Below, in pieces: positions 34,906-44,517 of a DNA stretch of 64,000 bases (within the stretch, counting starts at the first letter, position 1; every line of letters starts with the position of its first letter). The stretch lies in contig NZ_CP031013.1 in NCBI RefSeq assembly GCF_003711205.1, positions 868,001-932,000 on the forward strand. The letters are read 5' to 3'. A program made the position numbers and the translations under genes. This DNA comes from Polaromonas sp. SP1 (lineage in GTDB: Bacteria; Pseudomonadota; Gammaproteobacteria; Burkholderiales; Burkholderiaceae_C). The notes beneath the pieces are model-generated. The model was not told the DNA's origin and searched no databases. It saw only the letters and a list, made by a program, of their open reading frames with translations.

Positions 34906-35355
34906 ATGCCGCACGCAATGCGCCGCATGGCTGCCGCAGCCTTGCTTGCCCTGGGCGGCCTTTCAACGCAGGCCGGGGCCGGTTCCGCGGCAGGCAGCTT
35001 TGCCGTCCATATCAACCTTGTTCCCATGGTGCCGGCCAGCCCCGCCAGCGGGCTGGGCCAGGTGCCCGCCTCCAGCGGGTTTTGCACCAGCGAATCCCTG
35101 AGCAAGGCGAGCAACGCCCTGGTCACCGTGGTGTGCGGCACCGGCCAGTTCGTCAGCATCCGCCCGATGCCGGGCAGGCCCTTTACCGGTACCCACGGCG
35201 GCGCTTTTCGTTATGTGTTCGGCCCGGGCATGGCCGCCAGCCCGCTGGCCAGCTCGCAGCTCAATCCTTATATAGGCACCGGCACCGTGACCTCGCTGCG
35301 CGTGCTCGACGTCAGCGGCCAGGAGGGCATTCTGGAATTCTTGGTAAGCTTCTGA
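34906..35355 (+). CDS. Small secreted protein of pilus operon A, possible minor pilin
   Basis: This 149-residue protein has a signal peptide (MRRMAAAALLALGGLSTQAG) and a mature part beginning GSAAGSFAVHINLVPMVP, which resembles the first strand of an SCPU pilin. Two cysteines (SGFCTSES and VVCGTGQFVSI) fit a pilin disulfide. The C-terminus EGILEFLVSF could be a donor or chaperone-bound strand. The usual SCPU core motifs are weak, so it is a diverged subunit by position more than by sequence. It sits between the main pilin and the chaperone gene, where Csu operons carry minor subunits. Confidence 0.7.
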   Translation: MPHAMRRMAAAALLALGGLSTQAGAGSAAGSFAVHINLVPMVPASPASGLGQVPASSGFCTSESLSKASNALVTVVCGTGQFVSIRPMPGRPFTGTHGGAFRYVFGPGMAASPLASSQLNPYIGTGTVTSLRVLDVSGQEGILEFLVSF

Positions 35356-35358
35356 GCC

Positions 35359-36102
35359 ATGAATACTCCAAAGCCCGGGATTGCAGCCCTGTTGCCCGCC
35401 GTGTTGCTGGCCACAGCTTTTTCCGCACTGCCCCGGCATGCCGAGGCGGGCGTCTTTTCAGTCACGCCGGTTCGCATCTTCATGCAGCCCCGCGACCGGG
35501 CCGTGGCCATTACCCTGACCAATGAAGGCGACACCGAAGTCGCCCTGCAGGCCGACATCAATGTCTGGACGCAAAAGCCCGACGGCAGCGACGACCTGGT
35601 GCTGACCGAAGACCTGATTTTGTCGCCGCCCATCATCAAGCTCGCGCCCAAGGCCCGGCAGGTGGTTCGCCTGGCGCTGCTCAAGCCGGCCGACGCCAGC
35701 CGGCAACTGACCTACCGCATGATCGTGCGCGAAGTGCCCGAGGCGACCGCCGCCTCCGACAAAACCATTGACGTACCGATTGCCCTGGCGCTGTCGCTGC
35801 CGGTGTTCATCACACCGCCGGTAGCCAAACGCGAGGTCAGCTGTACGGCTGCGCGCGGCGCGGCGCAGGCACTGGTCGCCACCTGCGCCAACACCGGCAC
35901 CGCCTATGCCCAGATCCGGGAAGTCACGTTCAAGCGCGGCGAGCAACAGCTGGCGCGCCTGGAAGGCGGCACCTACATCCTGCCCGGCGCCAGCCGGCCG
36001 CTGAGCGCCAATTCGACCCAAGCCGTCCCGCCCGGGCCCATGCAGGTCACGGTGACTTTTGATGACGGGAAGAGCCAGTCCTTCGAGGCCGCCCTGCCTT
36101 AG
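35359..36102 (+). CDS. Periplasmic pilus chaperone, operon A
   Basis: The protein has 247 residues and a signal peptide ending near RHAEAG. The immunoglobulin-like first domain begins VFSVTPVRIFMQPRDRAVAI, and the sequence LKPADASRQLTYRMIVREVP carries the chaperone signature. The second domain ends at SFEAALP. It would hold unfolded SCPU subunits by donating a strand and hand them to the usher. It starts three bases after the small subunit gene, within the operon. Confidence 0.92.
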   Translation: MNTPKPGIAALLPAVLLATAFSALPRHAEAGVFSVTPVRIFMQPRDRAVAITLTNEGDTEVALQADINVWTQKPDGSDDLVLTEDLILSPPIIKLAPKARQVVRLALLKPADASRQLTYRMIVREVPEATAASDKTIDVPIALALSLPVFITPPVAKREVSCTAARGAAQALVATCANTGTAYAQIREVTFKRGEQQLARLEGGTYILPGASRPLSANSTQAVPPGPMQVTVTFDDGKSQSFEAALP

Positions 36103-36118
36103 TGCCTAATCTCCAAAG

Positions 36119-38545
36119 ATGCCAGGCCTGAGAAAAAACCGTGCTGCAAACCTAAGCCCCGCCGCAATTGCCCTGGCCACCACGCTGGCCATGTCTGCAG
36201 CACGTGGCCAGGAGCTCGTGCAGGCGCAGCAATCATCTCCGGCCGCCAGCCTGCCCGTCGTCAGCGCCACCACCAAAGAGCGGATCATCCCGCTGGAAGT
36301 CTCGGTCAACGGCGCCATCAGCGGCCAATGGGCCCTGCTGGAGCGCAACGGCATCCTGTACGCACCGGCCGACGCGTTCGAAGAGTGGCGCATCAAGCTG
36401 CGGGCCGCGGCCGTTTCGGTCGACTACCGCGGCCAGACCTGGTACCCGCTGACCGGCGTGCCGGGCTTTGAGGCCCGTTTCAATTTTGCCAACCAGTCGG
36501 TCGACCTGGTGTTTTCGCCCGCCTCGTTTGCCGCCACGCGGCTGGCGCGCGACAACGAAGCCGCACTCGTGCTCACGCCGGCCGTCCCGGCGGCCTTTGT
36601 GAACTACGACATCAGCTACACCGGCTCCAGCTTCAGGGGCGCGTCTTCGGTGCGCGATTTAAGCGCGCTGACCGAACTGGGTTTTTCGGGCAACTGGGGC
36701 GTGGTGACCTCCAGCTACGTGGGGCGCAACCTGACCGCCAGCGACCCCAACAGCCCGGCCGGCCCGGCCAGCTGGCGCCGGCTGGAGACAGTGTTCAGCC
36801 GCGACTTCCCGGAAAGCACCACCACGCTGCGGATCGGCGACACCATCACGCGCACCGGTGTCTTCGGCAACAACCTGTATTACGGCGGCGTGCAGCTGAC
36901 GCGCAACTTCGCACTGCGCCCCGGCTTCATCACGCAGCCGATCCCGGTGATCGCCGGCACCTCCAGCGCGCCCAGCACGGTCGACCTCTATATCAACGAC
37001 GCGCTGCGGCAAACCTCCACCGTGCCGACGGGGCCTTTCACCATCGACAACTTCCCGCTGATCACCGGCACGGGCGAGGCCCGCGTGGTGGTGCGCGATG
37101 TGCTGGGCCGCGAGACCGTGGTGGTTCAGCCTTTTTTCACCCACAACGACCTGCTCGAAGAAGGTTTGTCGGACTGGAGTTTCGAGGCCGGCAAGCTCAG
37201 GCGCAACCTCGGCCAGGACAATGCCAACTACGGTGCAACCTTCGCGTCGGGCCTGTGGCGGCAGGGTCTGAGCAAATCCCTCACGGCTGAAGCCGAGGGC
37301 AAGGTGTCGGCCGACTCATCGGCCCTGTCACTGGGCATGAGCTACGAGCTGCCGCTGCAGTCGCTGGGCCTGCTGGCGATCAGCCGCTCGCGCAGCAAGC
37401 TGTCCGGCCAGGGCAGCAAATGGGCTGCCGGGGTCGAGCGCACCAGCCTCAAGCAAAGTTTCACGGCGCGTGTTGAAGGCGCCGGGCGCGCCTACCGCGA
37501 GCTGGGCTGGGAAGACACGCGCCTGGCCAACCGCCTGCAGGCTTCGGCCAGCTACAACTACGCCACCGAAAACTGGGGCGCCTGGGGCCTGGGTTACGCC
37601 CGCATCAACACCTATGACCGCGGCTCGCTGTCAACCGCCAGCCTGAACTACTCCATGCGCGTCGGCCAGCGCGGCGCGCTGTCTTTCACCGCCACGCGCG
37701 TGTCGGGCAGCTCCCAGGGCAACTCGGTCGGCGCCACCTTGCTGCTGCCGCTGGAAAGCGGCGTCACGGTGTCCTCCAGCGTCACGCGCCGCGCAGGCCA
37801 GACCGACGCTTATGCCAGCGCCAGCCGTTCGCTGAGCAGCGACACCGGCACCGGCTGGCGCGCGCTGGCCGGCACGCGCGGCAATTCGGCCTACAGCGAA
37901 GGCGGCGTTTACATGCAGGGCGACAAGTCGCTGCTGACGGCCGACCTCAGCGCATCGCGCGACCAGCAGACGGTGCGCCTGGGCGCCCAGGGCGGCGCGG
38001 TGGCGATCGACGGGCGCGTGTTCGCCTCGCGCCGCGTGGACAACAGCTTTGCGCTGGTCGAAGTGGTGGGCTATCCCGATGTCAGCGTGGGTTTCCAGGG
38101 CAGCAAGCTGACGCACACCGACAAGGACGGCGTCGCCCTGCTGCCACGCCTGCAGCCCTACCAGCGCAACAGCATCCGGCTGGACCCGAGCGAGTTGCCG
38201 ATCAGCGCGGAAATCGACAACATCGAACTGGTTGCCGTGCCGGCGTCGCGCACGGGGGTGAAGGTGACCTTCCCGGTGCGCTCGGGCCGCGCGGCGCTGA
38301 TCAAGATTGATTTTGACGACGGCGAGGCCGCCCCGGCGGGCGCGATGGTGGCGCTGGGCGGCGATGCCAAGGAATTTTTTGTGGCGCGCCGCGGCGAAGC
38401 CTTCATCACCGGCATGCAGGCGAAAAACAGCCTGCGCCTCACCTGGAACGGCCAAAGCTGCAACCTGGCGATCGAATTGCCTGCAGGCGCCCTCGACGAC
38501 ATTACCCGCATCGGCCCGGTGCGCTGCTCAGGAGTAAAACGATGA
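36119..38545 (+). CDS. Outer-membrane pilus usher, operon A
   Basis: This 808-residue usher has a signal-like N-terminus and the ordered parts of FimD/CsuD proteins: an N-terminal periplasmic domain (residues 45-150), the 24-strand barrel (TLRIGDTITRTGVFGNNLYY; GFITQPIPVIAGTSSAPSTV; VDLYINDALRQTSTVPTGPF, where the plug begins) and C-terminal domains (GVALLPRLQPYQRNSIRLDP; SCNLAIELP). It forms the pore and assembly platform for the pilus. The four-base ATGA overlap with the adhesin gene shows tight coupling. Confidence 0.94.
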   Translation: MPGLRKNRAANLSPAAIALATTLAMSAARGQELVQAQQSSPAASLPVVSATTKERIIPLEVSVNGAISGQWALLERNGILYAPADAFEEWRIKLRAAAVSVDYRGQTWYPLTGVPGFEARFNFANQSVDLVFSPASFAATRLARDNEAALVLTPAVPAAFVNYDISYTGSSFRGASSVRDLSALTELGFSGNWGVVTSSYVGRNLTASDPNSPAGPASWRRLETVFSRDFPESTTTLRIGDTITRTGVFGNNLYYGGVQLTRNFALRPGFITQPIPVIAGTSSAPSTVDLYINDALRQTSTVPTGPFTIDNFPLITGTGEARVVVRDVLGRETVVVQPFFTHNDLLEEGLSDWSFEAGKLRRNLGQDNANYGATFASGLWRQGLSKSLTAEAEGKVSADSSALSLGMSYELPLQSLGLLAISRSRSKLSGQGSKWAAGVERTSLKQSFTARVEGAGRAYRELGWEDTRLANRLQASASYNYATENWGAWGLGYARINTYDRGSLSTASLNYSMRVGQRGALSFTATRVSGSSQGNSVGATLLLPLESGVTVSSSVTRRAGQTDAYASASRSLSSDTGTGWRALAGTRGNSAYSEGGVYMQGDKSLLTADLSASRDQQTVRLGAQGGAVAIDGRVFASRRVDNSFALVEVVGYPDVSVGFQGSKLTHTDKDGVALLPRLQPYQRNSIRLDPSELPISAEIDNIELVAVPASRTGVKVTFPVRSGRAALIKIDFDDGEAAPAGAMVALGGDAKEFFVARRGEAFITGMQAKNSLRLTWNGQSCNLAIELPAGALDDITRIGPVRCSGVKR

Positions 38546-39450
38546 CGAATTTCTGGCGCACCGCCATCTTGCCCCGCATTGCCGCGGGTCTGCTCGCCCT
38601 GTGCGCCGGCAGCGCCTGGTCTTACAGCTGCAACATGTCGGCCGGGGGCACCGGCGTGCTGCTGGACACCTACAACGCTGCCCAGGACAGCAACGGCACC
38701 GTCACGCTCAACTGCACGCGCAGCAGCGCCGAAGCCACCACCCTCACCTACCGCATCAAGGCCGACAACGGCCTGAACTATTCCACCCAGCGGCGCGCGC
38801 GGCTCGGCACTTCCGGCAATTACATGGGCTACTGGCTGCAACGCGGAACGACGGTGGGCGGCTCTGCCACGTGCGCCAATGCCACCAACTGGCTGGAGCC
38901 GGCCACGGGTAACACCAACGTCATCACCGGCACATTGAACTTCGGCACCTCACTCAGCGCCTCGGCCGTCTGGGGCTACTGCGTGCGGCTGCCTTCGGTC
39001 AATATCATTTCCTACTTCTTCGCGTCAGCCGGGATCTATACCGACACGGTGTATATCTACGCGCAATACCCGGGTGTGGACGGCGGCGCGCTCACGCCCG
39101 AGGTGCCACTGAACTACACCATCGGCGTGAAAGAGCAGTGCGTGTTCAACTCCTTCCCGACCAGCCTCAACTTCAACTACACCTCGTTTTCCCCCACGGC
39201 GCAGACCGACACTGAGGTCTTCAACCTGCGCTGCAGCAGCGACCTTCCGTGGACAGTGGCGGTCAGCCCCAGCACCAGCACGGCACTGGGGCTGAACTAC
39301 ACCGTGGGCATCGCGCCGGCCAGCGGCACCGGCACGGGCGCCAACCAGCCGATCACACTGACCGGCACCATGCCGGCCGGGCAGACCGGCACCTGCGCCC
39401 TCGGCAGCTGCGCCGCCAAGGTCGTGCACACCGTCACCATCACTTACTGA
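38542..39450 (+). CDS. Two-domain SCPU tip subunit (CsuE-like), operon A
   Basis: This 302-residue secreted protein has a signal peptide (IAAGLLALCAGSAWS) and two SCPU domains. The first starts SYSCNMSAGGTGVLLDTYNA and the second CVFNSFPTSLNFNYTSF-like at about residue 195, with the C-terminal strand KVVHTVTITY. In the Acinetobacter Csu pilus the two-domain CsuE sits at the tip and binds hydrophobic surfaces; the same place is likely here. It is the last gene of the operon, and its 3' end overlaps the convergent hydrolase gene by 11 bases. Confidence 0.9.
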   Translation: MTNFWRTAILPRIAAGLLALCAGSAWSYSCNMSAGGTGVLLDTYNAAQDSNGTVTLNCTRSSAEATTLTYRIKADNGLNYSTQRRARLGTSGNYMGYWLQRGTTVGGSATCANATNWLEPATGNTNVITGTLNFGTSLSASAVWGYCVRLPSVNIISYFFASAGIYTDTVYIYAQYPGVDGGALTPEVPLNYTIGVKEQCVFNSFPTSLNFNYTSFSPTAQTDTEVFNLRCSSDLPWTVAVSPSTSTALGLNYTVGIAPASGTGTGANQPITLTGTMPAGQTGTCALGSCAAKVVHTVTITY

Positions 39451-40792
39451 GTTGCTGAGAGGCGCCTGAGAGCCAGAGGCGCAACCTGCGCTGCACATCC
39501 GCCGACGTGAGCAGCGCCATGTGATCGGTCTGCCAGGCGATGTATTGCCGCTCCTGCGGAAACACCAGGCTGCGCGCGCCATCCGCATGCAGGCCCAGGG
39601 CGCTGTGCACCGGCACCAGCCCGTCCCCCCAGAGCGCGTCCGCCAGCCGTGACCGGATGGATCCAACACCCCCGGCCGGCTCGCTTGACGTGCTGGCTGC
39701 CACCGTGAAACATGCCACGCCCTCGGGCAAGGGCAGCGGCTCACGGGCGTCGGGCGCCCGCTCGAAACGCCCCGCGTCGTGCCAGTCGGCCTGCAACACA
39801 TTGCCGTGGCGCAGGTCGGTGATGCCGGCGCTGCGCACCTGGCCGATTTTGACAAAGGGGCGCGTCACGATATTGCTGCCGAGCACACCGTCGACCCAGC
39901 TGCCCAGGCGCTCCAGCGGCGCGCCGTGGTGCGGTGTGCCCAGAAACACCAATGACTTGAGTTGCGCCAGCCAGCTATGGCCCGCCCCTGCCGCGTGGTG
40001 GCAGGCGCTGCGCGCGACCAGGCCGCCCATGCTGTGCACCAGCAGTGTCAGTTCCTGCACAGGCTGCGGCCAGGCTTTGCTCAATTGCTGCAGCAGGTTG
40101 GCCAGTTGCTCACCGTTGGCGGAGGTGTGCAGGCCGGTGTTGTAGTGCAGGTAGACCGGCGTGTAACCCAGCTCGCGCGCCAGCTGCTCGCCGTGGCCGC
40201 CCAGCGCACCGGCTGTGGCGCTGTTCCACTGAAGATCGTTCATGCACAGGCCGTGAACCAGCACCAGGACCTTGCCCGTGGCGCCCGGCAGTTGCGCGGC
40301 CAGCGCCTGGCGGTCCAGCACCAGCGGCCGGCCTTCGCTGCGCAGGCGCATGGAAATGGCCAGCGGGTTGGCCGTCTCCTGCAACTGGTCGCCCAGCACG
40401 CCGTTCAGCGCCGACAGCATCGCCTCGCGCTGCGGCGTGGACGCCTTTTGCGCCGTCAGCGGCGCGGCACGCGACAGCGCCGCATTGGCCGCGCCGCCGG
40501 CCAGCCGCGTCACGCCCTTGATGCTGCCGTACACCAGGCCGGTAATGCCGGCGCGCCGCACCCCGCTGCTGCCCGGCAAGCGGTCGATGAACTTCGCGCC
40601 CAGCGGGCCGAACGGCGCGGCCACCGCCTTGTAGACATTGCCCTGCACTGTTTCGGCCAGGCCGGTGATACCCAGCGTCGCTTGCGTGGCCAGCTGCGCC
40701 AGCCCCTGGATGTCAGAGACGTGCAGCCAGGTGGGCAGCCGCTTTGAAGAAGGCGAAGCGGCCGCGGCGCCGGATGGTTCGGGTGTGTGCAT
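39440..40792 (-). CDS. Alpha/beta hydrolase, lipase/PGAP1-like
   Basis: This 450-residue protein starts MHTPEPSGAAAASPSSKRLP. A poorly conserved N-terminal 180 residues is followed by an alpha/beta hydrolase domain: the oxyanion region KVLVLVHGLCMNDLQWNSAT, nucleophile elbow LLVHSMGGLVARSA (Ser in HSMGG) and FLGTPHHGAPLERLGSWVDG, which is typical of lipases acting on bulky esters. A late His is near HSALGLHADGARSLVF or HMALL. No classical signal peptide. It separates the 3' ends of two pilus operons and shares 11 bases with operon A; a functional link to pili is not indicated. Confidence 0.85.
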   Translation of the reverse strand: MHTPEPSGAAAASPSSKRLPTWLHVSDIQGLAQLATQATLGITGLAETVQGNVYKAVAAPFGPLGAKFIDRLPGSSGVRRAGITGLVYGSIKGVTRLAGGAANAALSRAAPLTAQKASTPQREAMLSALNGVLGDQLQETANPLAISMRLRSEGRPLVLDRQALAAQLPGATGKVLVLVHGLCMNDLQWNSATAGALGGHGEQLARELGYTPVYLHYNTGLHTSANGEQLANLLQQLSKAWPQPVQELTLLVHSMGGLVARSACHHAAGAGHSWLAQLKSLVFLGTPHHGAPLERLGSWVDGVLGSNIVTRPFVKIGQVRSAGITDLRHGNVLQADWHDAGRFERAPDAREPLPLPEGVACFTVAASTSSEPAGGVGSIRSRLADALWGDGLVPVHSALGLHADGARSLVFPQERQYIAWQTDHMALLTSADVQRRLRLWLSGASQQLSK

Positions 40793-40914
40793 GCCGCGAT
40801 TGTGGGGGCAGGTGCGTGCACCGCGCAATGCCGGATGGCACGTTGAAGCCGGCCCTGCGCGATTAAACCCTGTGCCGGCAGGCCACGGCAAACAGGTGTC
40901 GTACCCCGCCGGGC

Positions 40915-41937
40915 TCAGTAGGTCAGCGTCACCGTGACGGTGTCTGAATAGAGGCCGGGGGCGGTCGTTCGCTGGGCCGGCACCCGGCCGTAGACGGTCT
41001 GCAGGATCGAGGTGGACTCTCCCTCGCCGGCGCCGCTGGCGGTGTCGGTGCCGATGGTGTTCCCCCAAGGCAAGGTGCGCGCGCTGTCGCGGTAGAGTTC
41101 GTAAGTGACATACTGCCCGGACGCGCTGCGCATACGGCGTGTGGTCCCGTCCGGGTTGTTGCCGTTGGACAGGCCCAGCCGCCATTCGGTGCCGACAGGG
41201 CAACGCACCCTGATGGCCGCCGTCTGGTTGAGGTCCGCCTTCAGCGAGTCGGTGTTGCCGAAGTTCAGGTCGGTGGCCAGGGTGATGCGGCAGGCGTTCG
41301 AGACGCTGGCGCTGACGCTCTGGGAAAAGGTGTCGCTACCGGTACCCCCCGCACCGCTGGTGCAGGTGGGTGGATAGGAGGCATTGCTCCAGGCCCAGTA
41401 AATCGTGCCGCCGCCAATCTGCGCCTGGTAGGCAGTTCCAGCCGGCAGGTTCTGCACTGCCGGCACGCGCCCATAGATGGCGGCAACGCCCTGCTGCTGG
41501 ACACCGCCGCCGGGCACCAGCGCCGTGAAGCTGTAGACCGGAAAGCTGTTACCCGCGGGCGGCGGCGGGCCGATGACCTGGGTGCGCGCGGCGTCTGAAT
41601 ACAGGTCGTACTCCATTTGCGCGCCCTTGCCATTGCTCATGCGGCGCGGTCCGACGCCGGCGATCGGGCCCTCCGGCAAGTACATGCAGAGGCGGAAGTA
41701 GGTAGGGCTTGCGTTGGACCGGCAGGTATAGGGCAAGCTGGTCTGGGTGTCCGTGTGGCGGTCCGGGCTGGTCAGGCCGAAGACGATGCCGCCGGCGCTG
41801 CCGAGGGTGCAGCTTTGGGCCGTGGCCGGCGAAGGCGCGGCCAGGAGCATCAGCGCCCAGACAAAGGGCAGCCACCACAGCAGGCGGCGCGTCAAATGGC
41901 ATGGCGGCAAAAAATCACGTGAAGAATCATGTTGCAT
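40915..41937 (-). CDS. Two-domain SCPU tip subunit, operon B
   Basis: This 340-residue secreted protein has a long N-terminal region and a signal peptide ending at SPATAQ. Two SCPU domains follow: CTLGSAGGIVFGLTSPDRHT with RLCMYLPEG, and CRITLATDLNFGNTDSLKAD with QTAAIRVRCPVGTEWRLGLS and the ending YSDTVTVTLTY. It is the last gene of operon B and should be its tip subunit. It is not a close copy of the operon A tip protein. Confidence 0.9.
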   Translation of the reverse strand: MQHDSSRDFLPPCHLTRRLLWWLPFVWALMLLAAPSPATAQSCTLGSAGGIVFGLTSPDRHTDTQTSLPYTCRSNASPTYFRLCMYLPEGPIAGVGPRRMSNGKGAQMEYDLYSDAARTQVIGPPPPAGNSFPVYSFTALVPGGGVQQQGVAAIYGRVPAVQNLPAGTAYQAQIGGGTIYWAWSNASYPPTCTSGAGGTGSDTFSQSVSASVSNACRITLATDLNFGNTDSLKADLNQTAAIRVRCPVGTEWRLGLSNGNNPDGTTRRMRSASGQYVTYELYRDSARTLPWGNTIGTDTASGAGEGESTSILQTVYGRVPAQRTTAPGLYSDTVTVTLTY

Positions 41938-41997
41938 GGCGAGCCTTTCGCTGGGTGGCGCCGGAGCCCCGGGCGCAGTGGGGGCGCAGTGGCAATG

Positions 41998-44517
41998 TCA
42001 TTGGCAGGTCAGCACGCCGAGGTCGACGGAGCCCGTGCCGGGAATGCCCGCAGGCAGGGCAACGCCGCACTCGCCGCCCCGCACGAAAACACGCAGCGCC
42101 GCACCGGGCGGCGGGTCTTCCAGGTAGACCAGTCCGTCATGGCCGACGACAGCGCCCGGCCTGGCAACGGGAGCAGTCGCCAGCAAGGGGACGGGGCTGG
42201 GAGCTACGTCAAAACGCACCTGGCTGCCGGCCGCAATCCACTTGCCCGCCGTGTCGCGCAAGCTGAACTGCAAGGCCAGAATGCGCCGCAGTTCAAAGTT
42301 TGCGAGCATGCCGCTACGGCTTTCCGGCACGGCGTCCATGGATTCACGGGCGATGCGCATGTCGGCCGGGAGGTTGAGCGTGTCGATGGCCAGTTTGTTC
42401 TTCTGGTAGGCGTTGAGCTGGGTGACGAACAGTTCGCCATTGGCATCGGTCTCGCCGATGAGGCGGTTTTCCAGCCGCACCGGCACACCGGGCACGCCGC
42501 TGGTGCTGACCAGGGCAAAGGCATCGTCGACCCGGCGGGACGCGTGCAGGCCGCCTCGCATCAAGACCAGGCCGCCATTGGCGCTGCCGTACACCGTGCG
42601 GTTCGAGCTCCCGTTGGCCTGGCCGCCCTGCTGGTCGACGCCGGCGGTCCACTGCCCGACAGGACCCAGCCGGCTGACCTGGCCCCGCAGGCTCTGGCCA
42701 TCGCCCAGGCCGGCCTGTACGCGCCAGCCCCAGCCCCCGACGTCACCCGGCGGGGTGCGCACGGCATTCAGCGCCAGGCTGTCCCGGCCCTGCGAATGCT
42801 GCACGCTGGAAGACACATAAAGATTGCGTTCCAGCGGCATGGACCAGGACAGGTAAAACCGGGCACCGCTGGCATCGTCAAGGTTGCGGTTGATGCTCAG
42901 ATTAAGGTAGGCGTTACCCGGCAAGCTGTAGGACCAGCCGATGCTGGCATAACGCTCCGGCGGCGCGTTGAAATAGACCTGGCGGATCAGGCTGAAGCCG
43001 ACCTGCCCCCAATCGCCCATACCGACGCCGAAATACGCCGAGTCGCTGCCGCGCGCTGGCAACTGCGTGGCCGGGATGGCCAGGCTGGCCACGTCCCGAA
43101 AGCCCGGGCTGCGCCGCAAGCTGTTGAGCGAAACGGTAAAGCGCTGGGTGTTCCACTGGTAGCCGCCGGCATGCTGCCGTCCGTTGGCGGGCGTGTTCAT
43201 CGCCGCCGCGCTGGCCGACTGATGGCTGCCCGCCAGCGACGCGCTGAGCAGGCCCGTCTGGCCCGGCAACAGCCACACGCCGCCCATGCCGCCTTGCACC
43301 ACGCCCGAGCCGGCTTCGGCATGGGCCTCCAGCGTCGTGGACGCCGACAGGCCGTAGCGCCCGCTCGCGCTGGCCAGCAAGCCGCTATAGGAAAAGGACT
43401 CCAGGCCGTAGTTGCGCCGCACTGTGCCCAGGTCCAGTGACCAGCTGGTCAGCCCCGCCTCCAGCAGCTGCGGCGCGCCGTACAAATCAAAGCTCACCGT
43501 GCGACTCTGCCCGTTGATGTCGGTGATCACCATCTGCGCCTGCCCGGCCCCGCCCAGCGAGGGGACGCCGCTGAGCTGGAATTGCCCGGGCTGCACCGTC
43601 TGGCTGGTCTGCTTGAGCCCGTTGATGAAAAGATCCACCGTCGACGGCAGCAAGGCCGAGCCCTGGAACGATGCCAGCGGCGTGGTCGCGCGGTAGGGCT
43701 GCAACGCGAAGTTGCTCGACAGCCGCACGCCACCGATGCGCGCGGCGCGCGACCACGGCAGAGAACCGGTCGTCAGGTCGCCGACGGTCAGCGACACCGC
43801 CTCGTCCGGGAAATTACGCTGCCAGCTGGTGTCCAGGCGGATGTTGCGGTACCGGGCCGTACTCCCTGCGCCGCTGTCGGCACCGCTGTCGGCGCGGCTG
43901 ACCATGGTGTTGCTGTAGACGCCGGGCCCGACACCGAAGAGCCGTGCCTCGGTAAAGGCGCTCACCGTTTTTTGGCCGCCGCTGTTTTGGGCAAACAGGT
44001 CGTAGTTGGCCACCAGGCCGGGCACCTGGGTCGACGGGTCTACCCGCACCTGCTGGCTGGCCAGCGGGTCGAACTGCGCGCCGAACCGCACCACTGAGGC
44101 GTTGAGCAATTCCACCGGCGCTACCAGTGCCAGGCGTTGGGTGGCCACATTGAATTCCGCTGTCAGCCCCGGAACGGACGCCAGGGCAATCAGGCCGTCT
44201 TCCGCCGGGAAAGAAAGACCCGCAGGCAAATTGAGGCCTATCTGCTTGAGGGTCTGGGCGCTGGCATGCAGGCCTGGGGCAGGCGTGCCGGCCTTTTTGA
44301 CAAAACGGGACAAATGGTCTGTCTTGACGGTGTTGAGCGTCACATCCAGGTAGAGCTCAAAGTCCTCTTCCGGCATGGCCGGCAAGACATTGGGGGCCCC
44401 TGCCGGAGAACGGCCGGGCAAGGGCTGTGCACCGGCACCGCCCCATGCGCCCAGAACGCCTGCCAGACTAAGGGCGAGTGTTGACCAGCGGCAGCGTCTG
44501 CTCTTCAAGGTCGGCAT
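41998..44517 (-). CDS. Outer-membrane pilus usher, operon B
   Basis: This 839-residue usher starts MPTLKSRRCRWSTLALSLAG with a signal peptide ending at GAGAQP. It has the N-terminal domain (EEDFELYLDVTLNTVKTDHL), barrel segments (EAVSLTVGDLTTGSLPWSRA; VRLSSNFALQPYRATTPLAS), the plug entrance STVDLFINGLKQTSQTVQPG and the C-terminal domain GVALPAGIPGTGSVDLGVLT. The start lies inside the 3' end of the chaperone gene, so the two overlap by 50 bases. The usher differs strongly from that of operon A. Confidence 0.92.
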   Translation of the reverse strand: MPTLKSRRCRWSTLALSLAGVLGAWGGAGAQPLPGRSPAGAPNVLPAMPEEDFELYLDVTLNTVKTDHLSRFVKKAGTPAPGLHASAQTLKQIGLNLPAGLSFPAEDGLIALASVPGLTAEFNVATQRLALVAPVELLNASVVRFGAQFDPLASQQVRVDPSTQVPGLVANYDLFAQNSGGQKTVSAFTEARLFGVGPGVYSNTMVSRADSGADSGAGSTARYRNIRLDTSWQRNFPDEAVSLTVGDLTTGSLPWSRAARIGGVRLSSNFALQPYRATTPLASFQGSALLPSTVDLFINGLKQTSQTVQPGQFQLSGVPSLGGAGQAQMVITDINGQSRTVSFDLYGAPQLLEAGLTSWSLDLGTVRRNYGLESFSYSGLLASASGRYGLSASTTLEAHAEAGSGVVQGGMGGVWLLPGQTGLLSASLAGSHQSASAAAMNTPANGRQHAGGYQWNTQRFTVSLNSLRRSPGFRDVASLAIPATQLPARGSDSAYFGVGMGDWGQVGFSLIRQVYFNAPPERYASIGWSYSLPGNAYLNLSINRNLDDASGARFYLSWSMPLERNLYVSSSVQHSQGRDSLALNAVRTPPGDVGGWGWRVQAGLGDGQSLRGQVSRLGPVGQWTAGVDQQGGQANGSSNRTVYGSANGGLVLMRGGLHASRRVDDAFALVSTSGVPGVPVRLENRLIGETDANGELFVTQLNAYQKNKLAIDTLNLPADMRIARESMDAVPESRSGMLANFELRRILALQFSLRDTAGKWIAAGSQVRFDVAPSPVPLLATAPVARPGAVVGHDGLVYLEDPPPGAALRVFVRGGECGVALPAGIPGTGSVDLGVLTCQ

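Noticed and set aside
41929..43440. Open frame of 503 codons on the plus strand opposite usher B
   Set aside because: Antisense to the usher, no family likeness.
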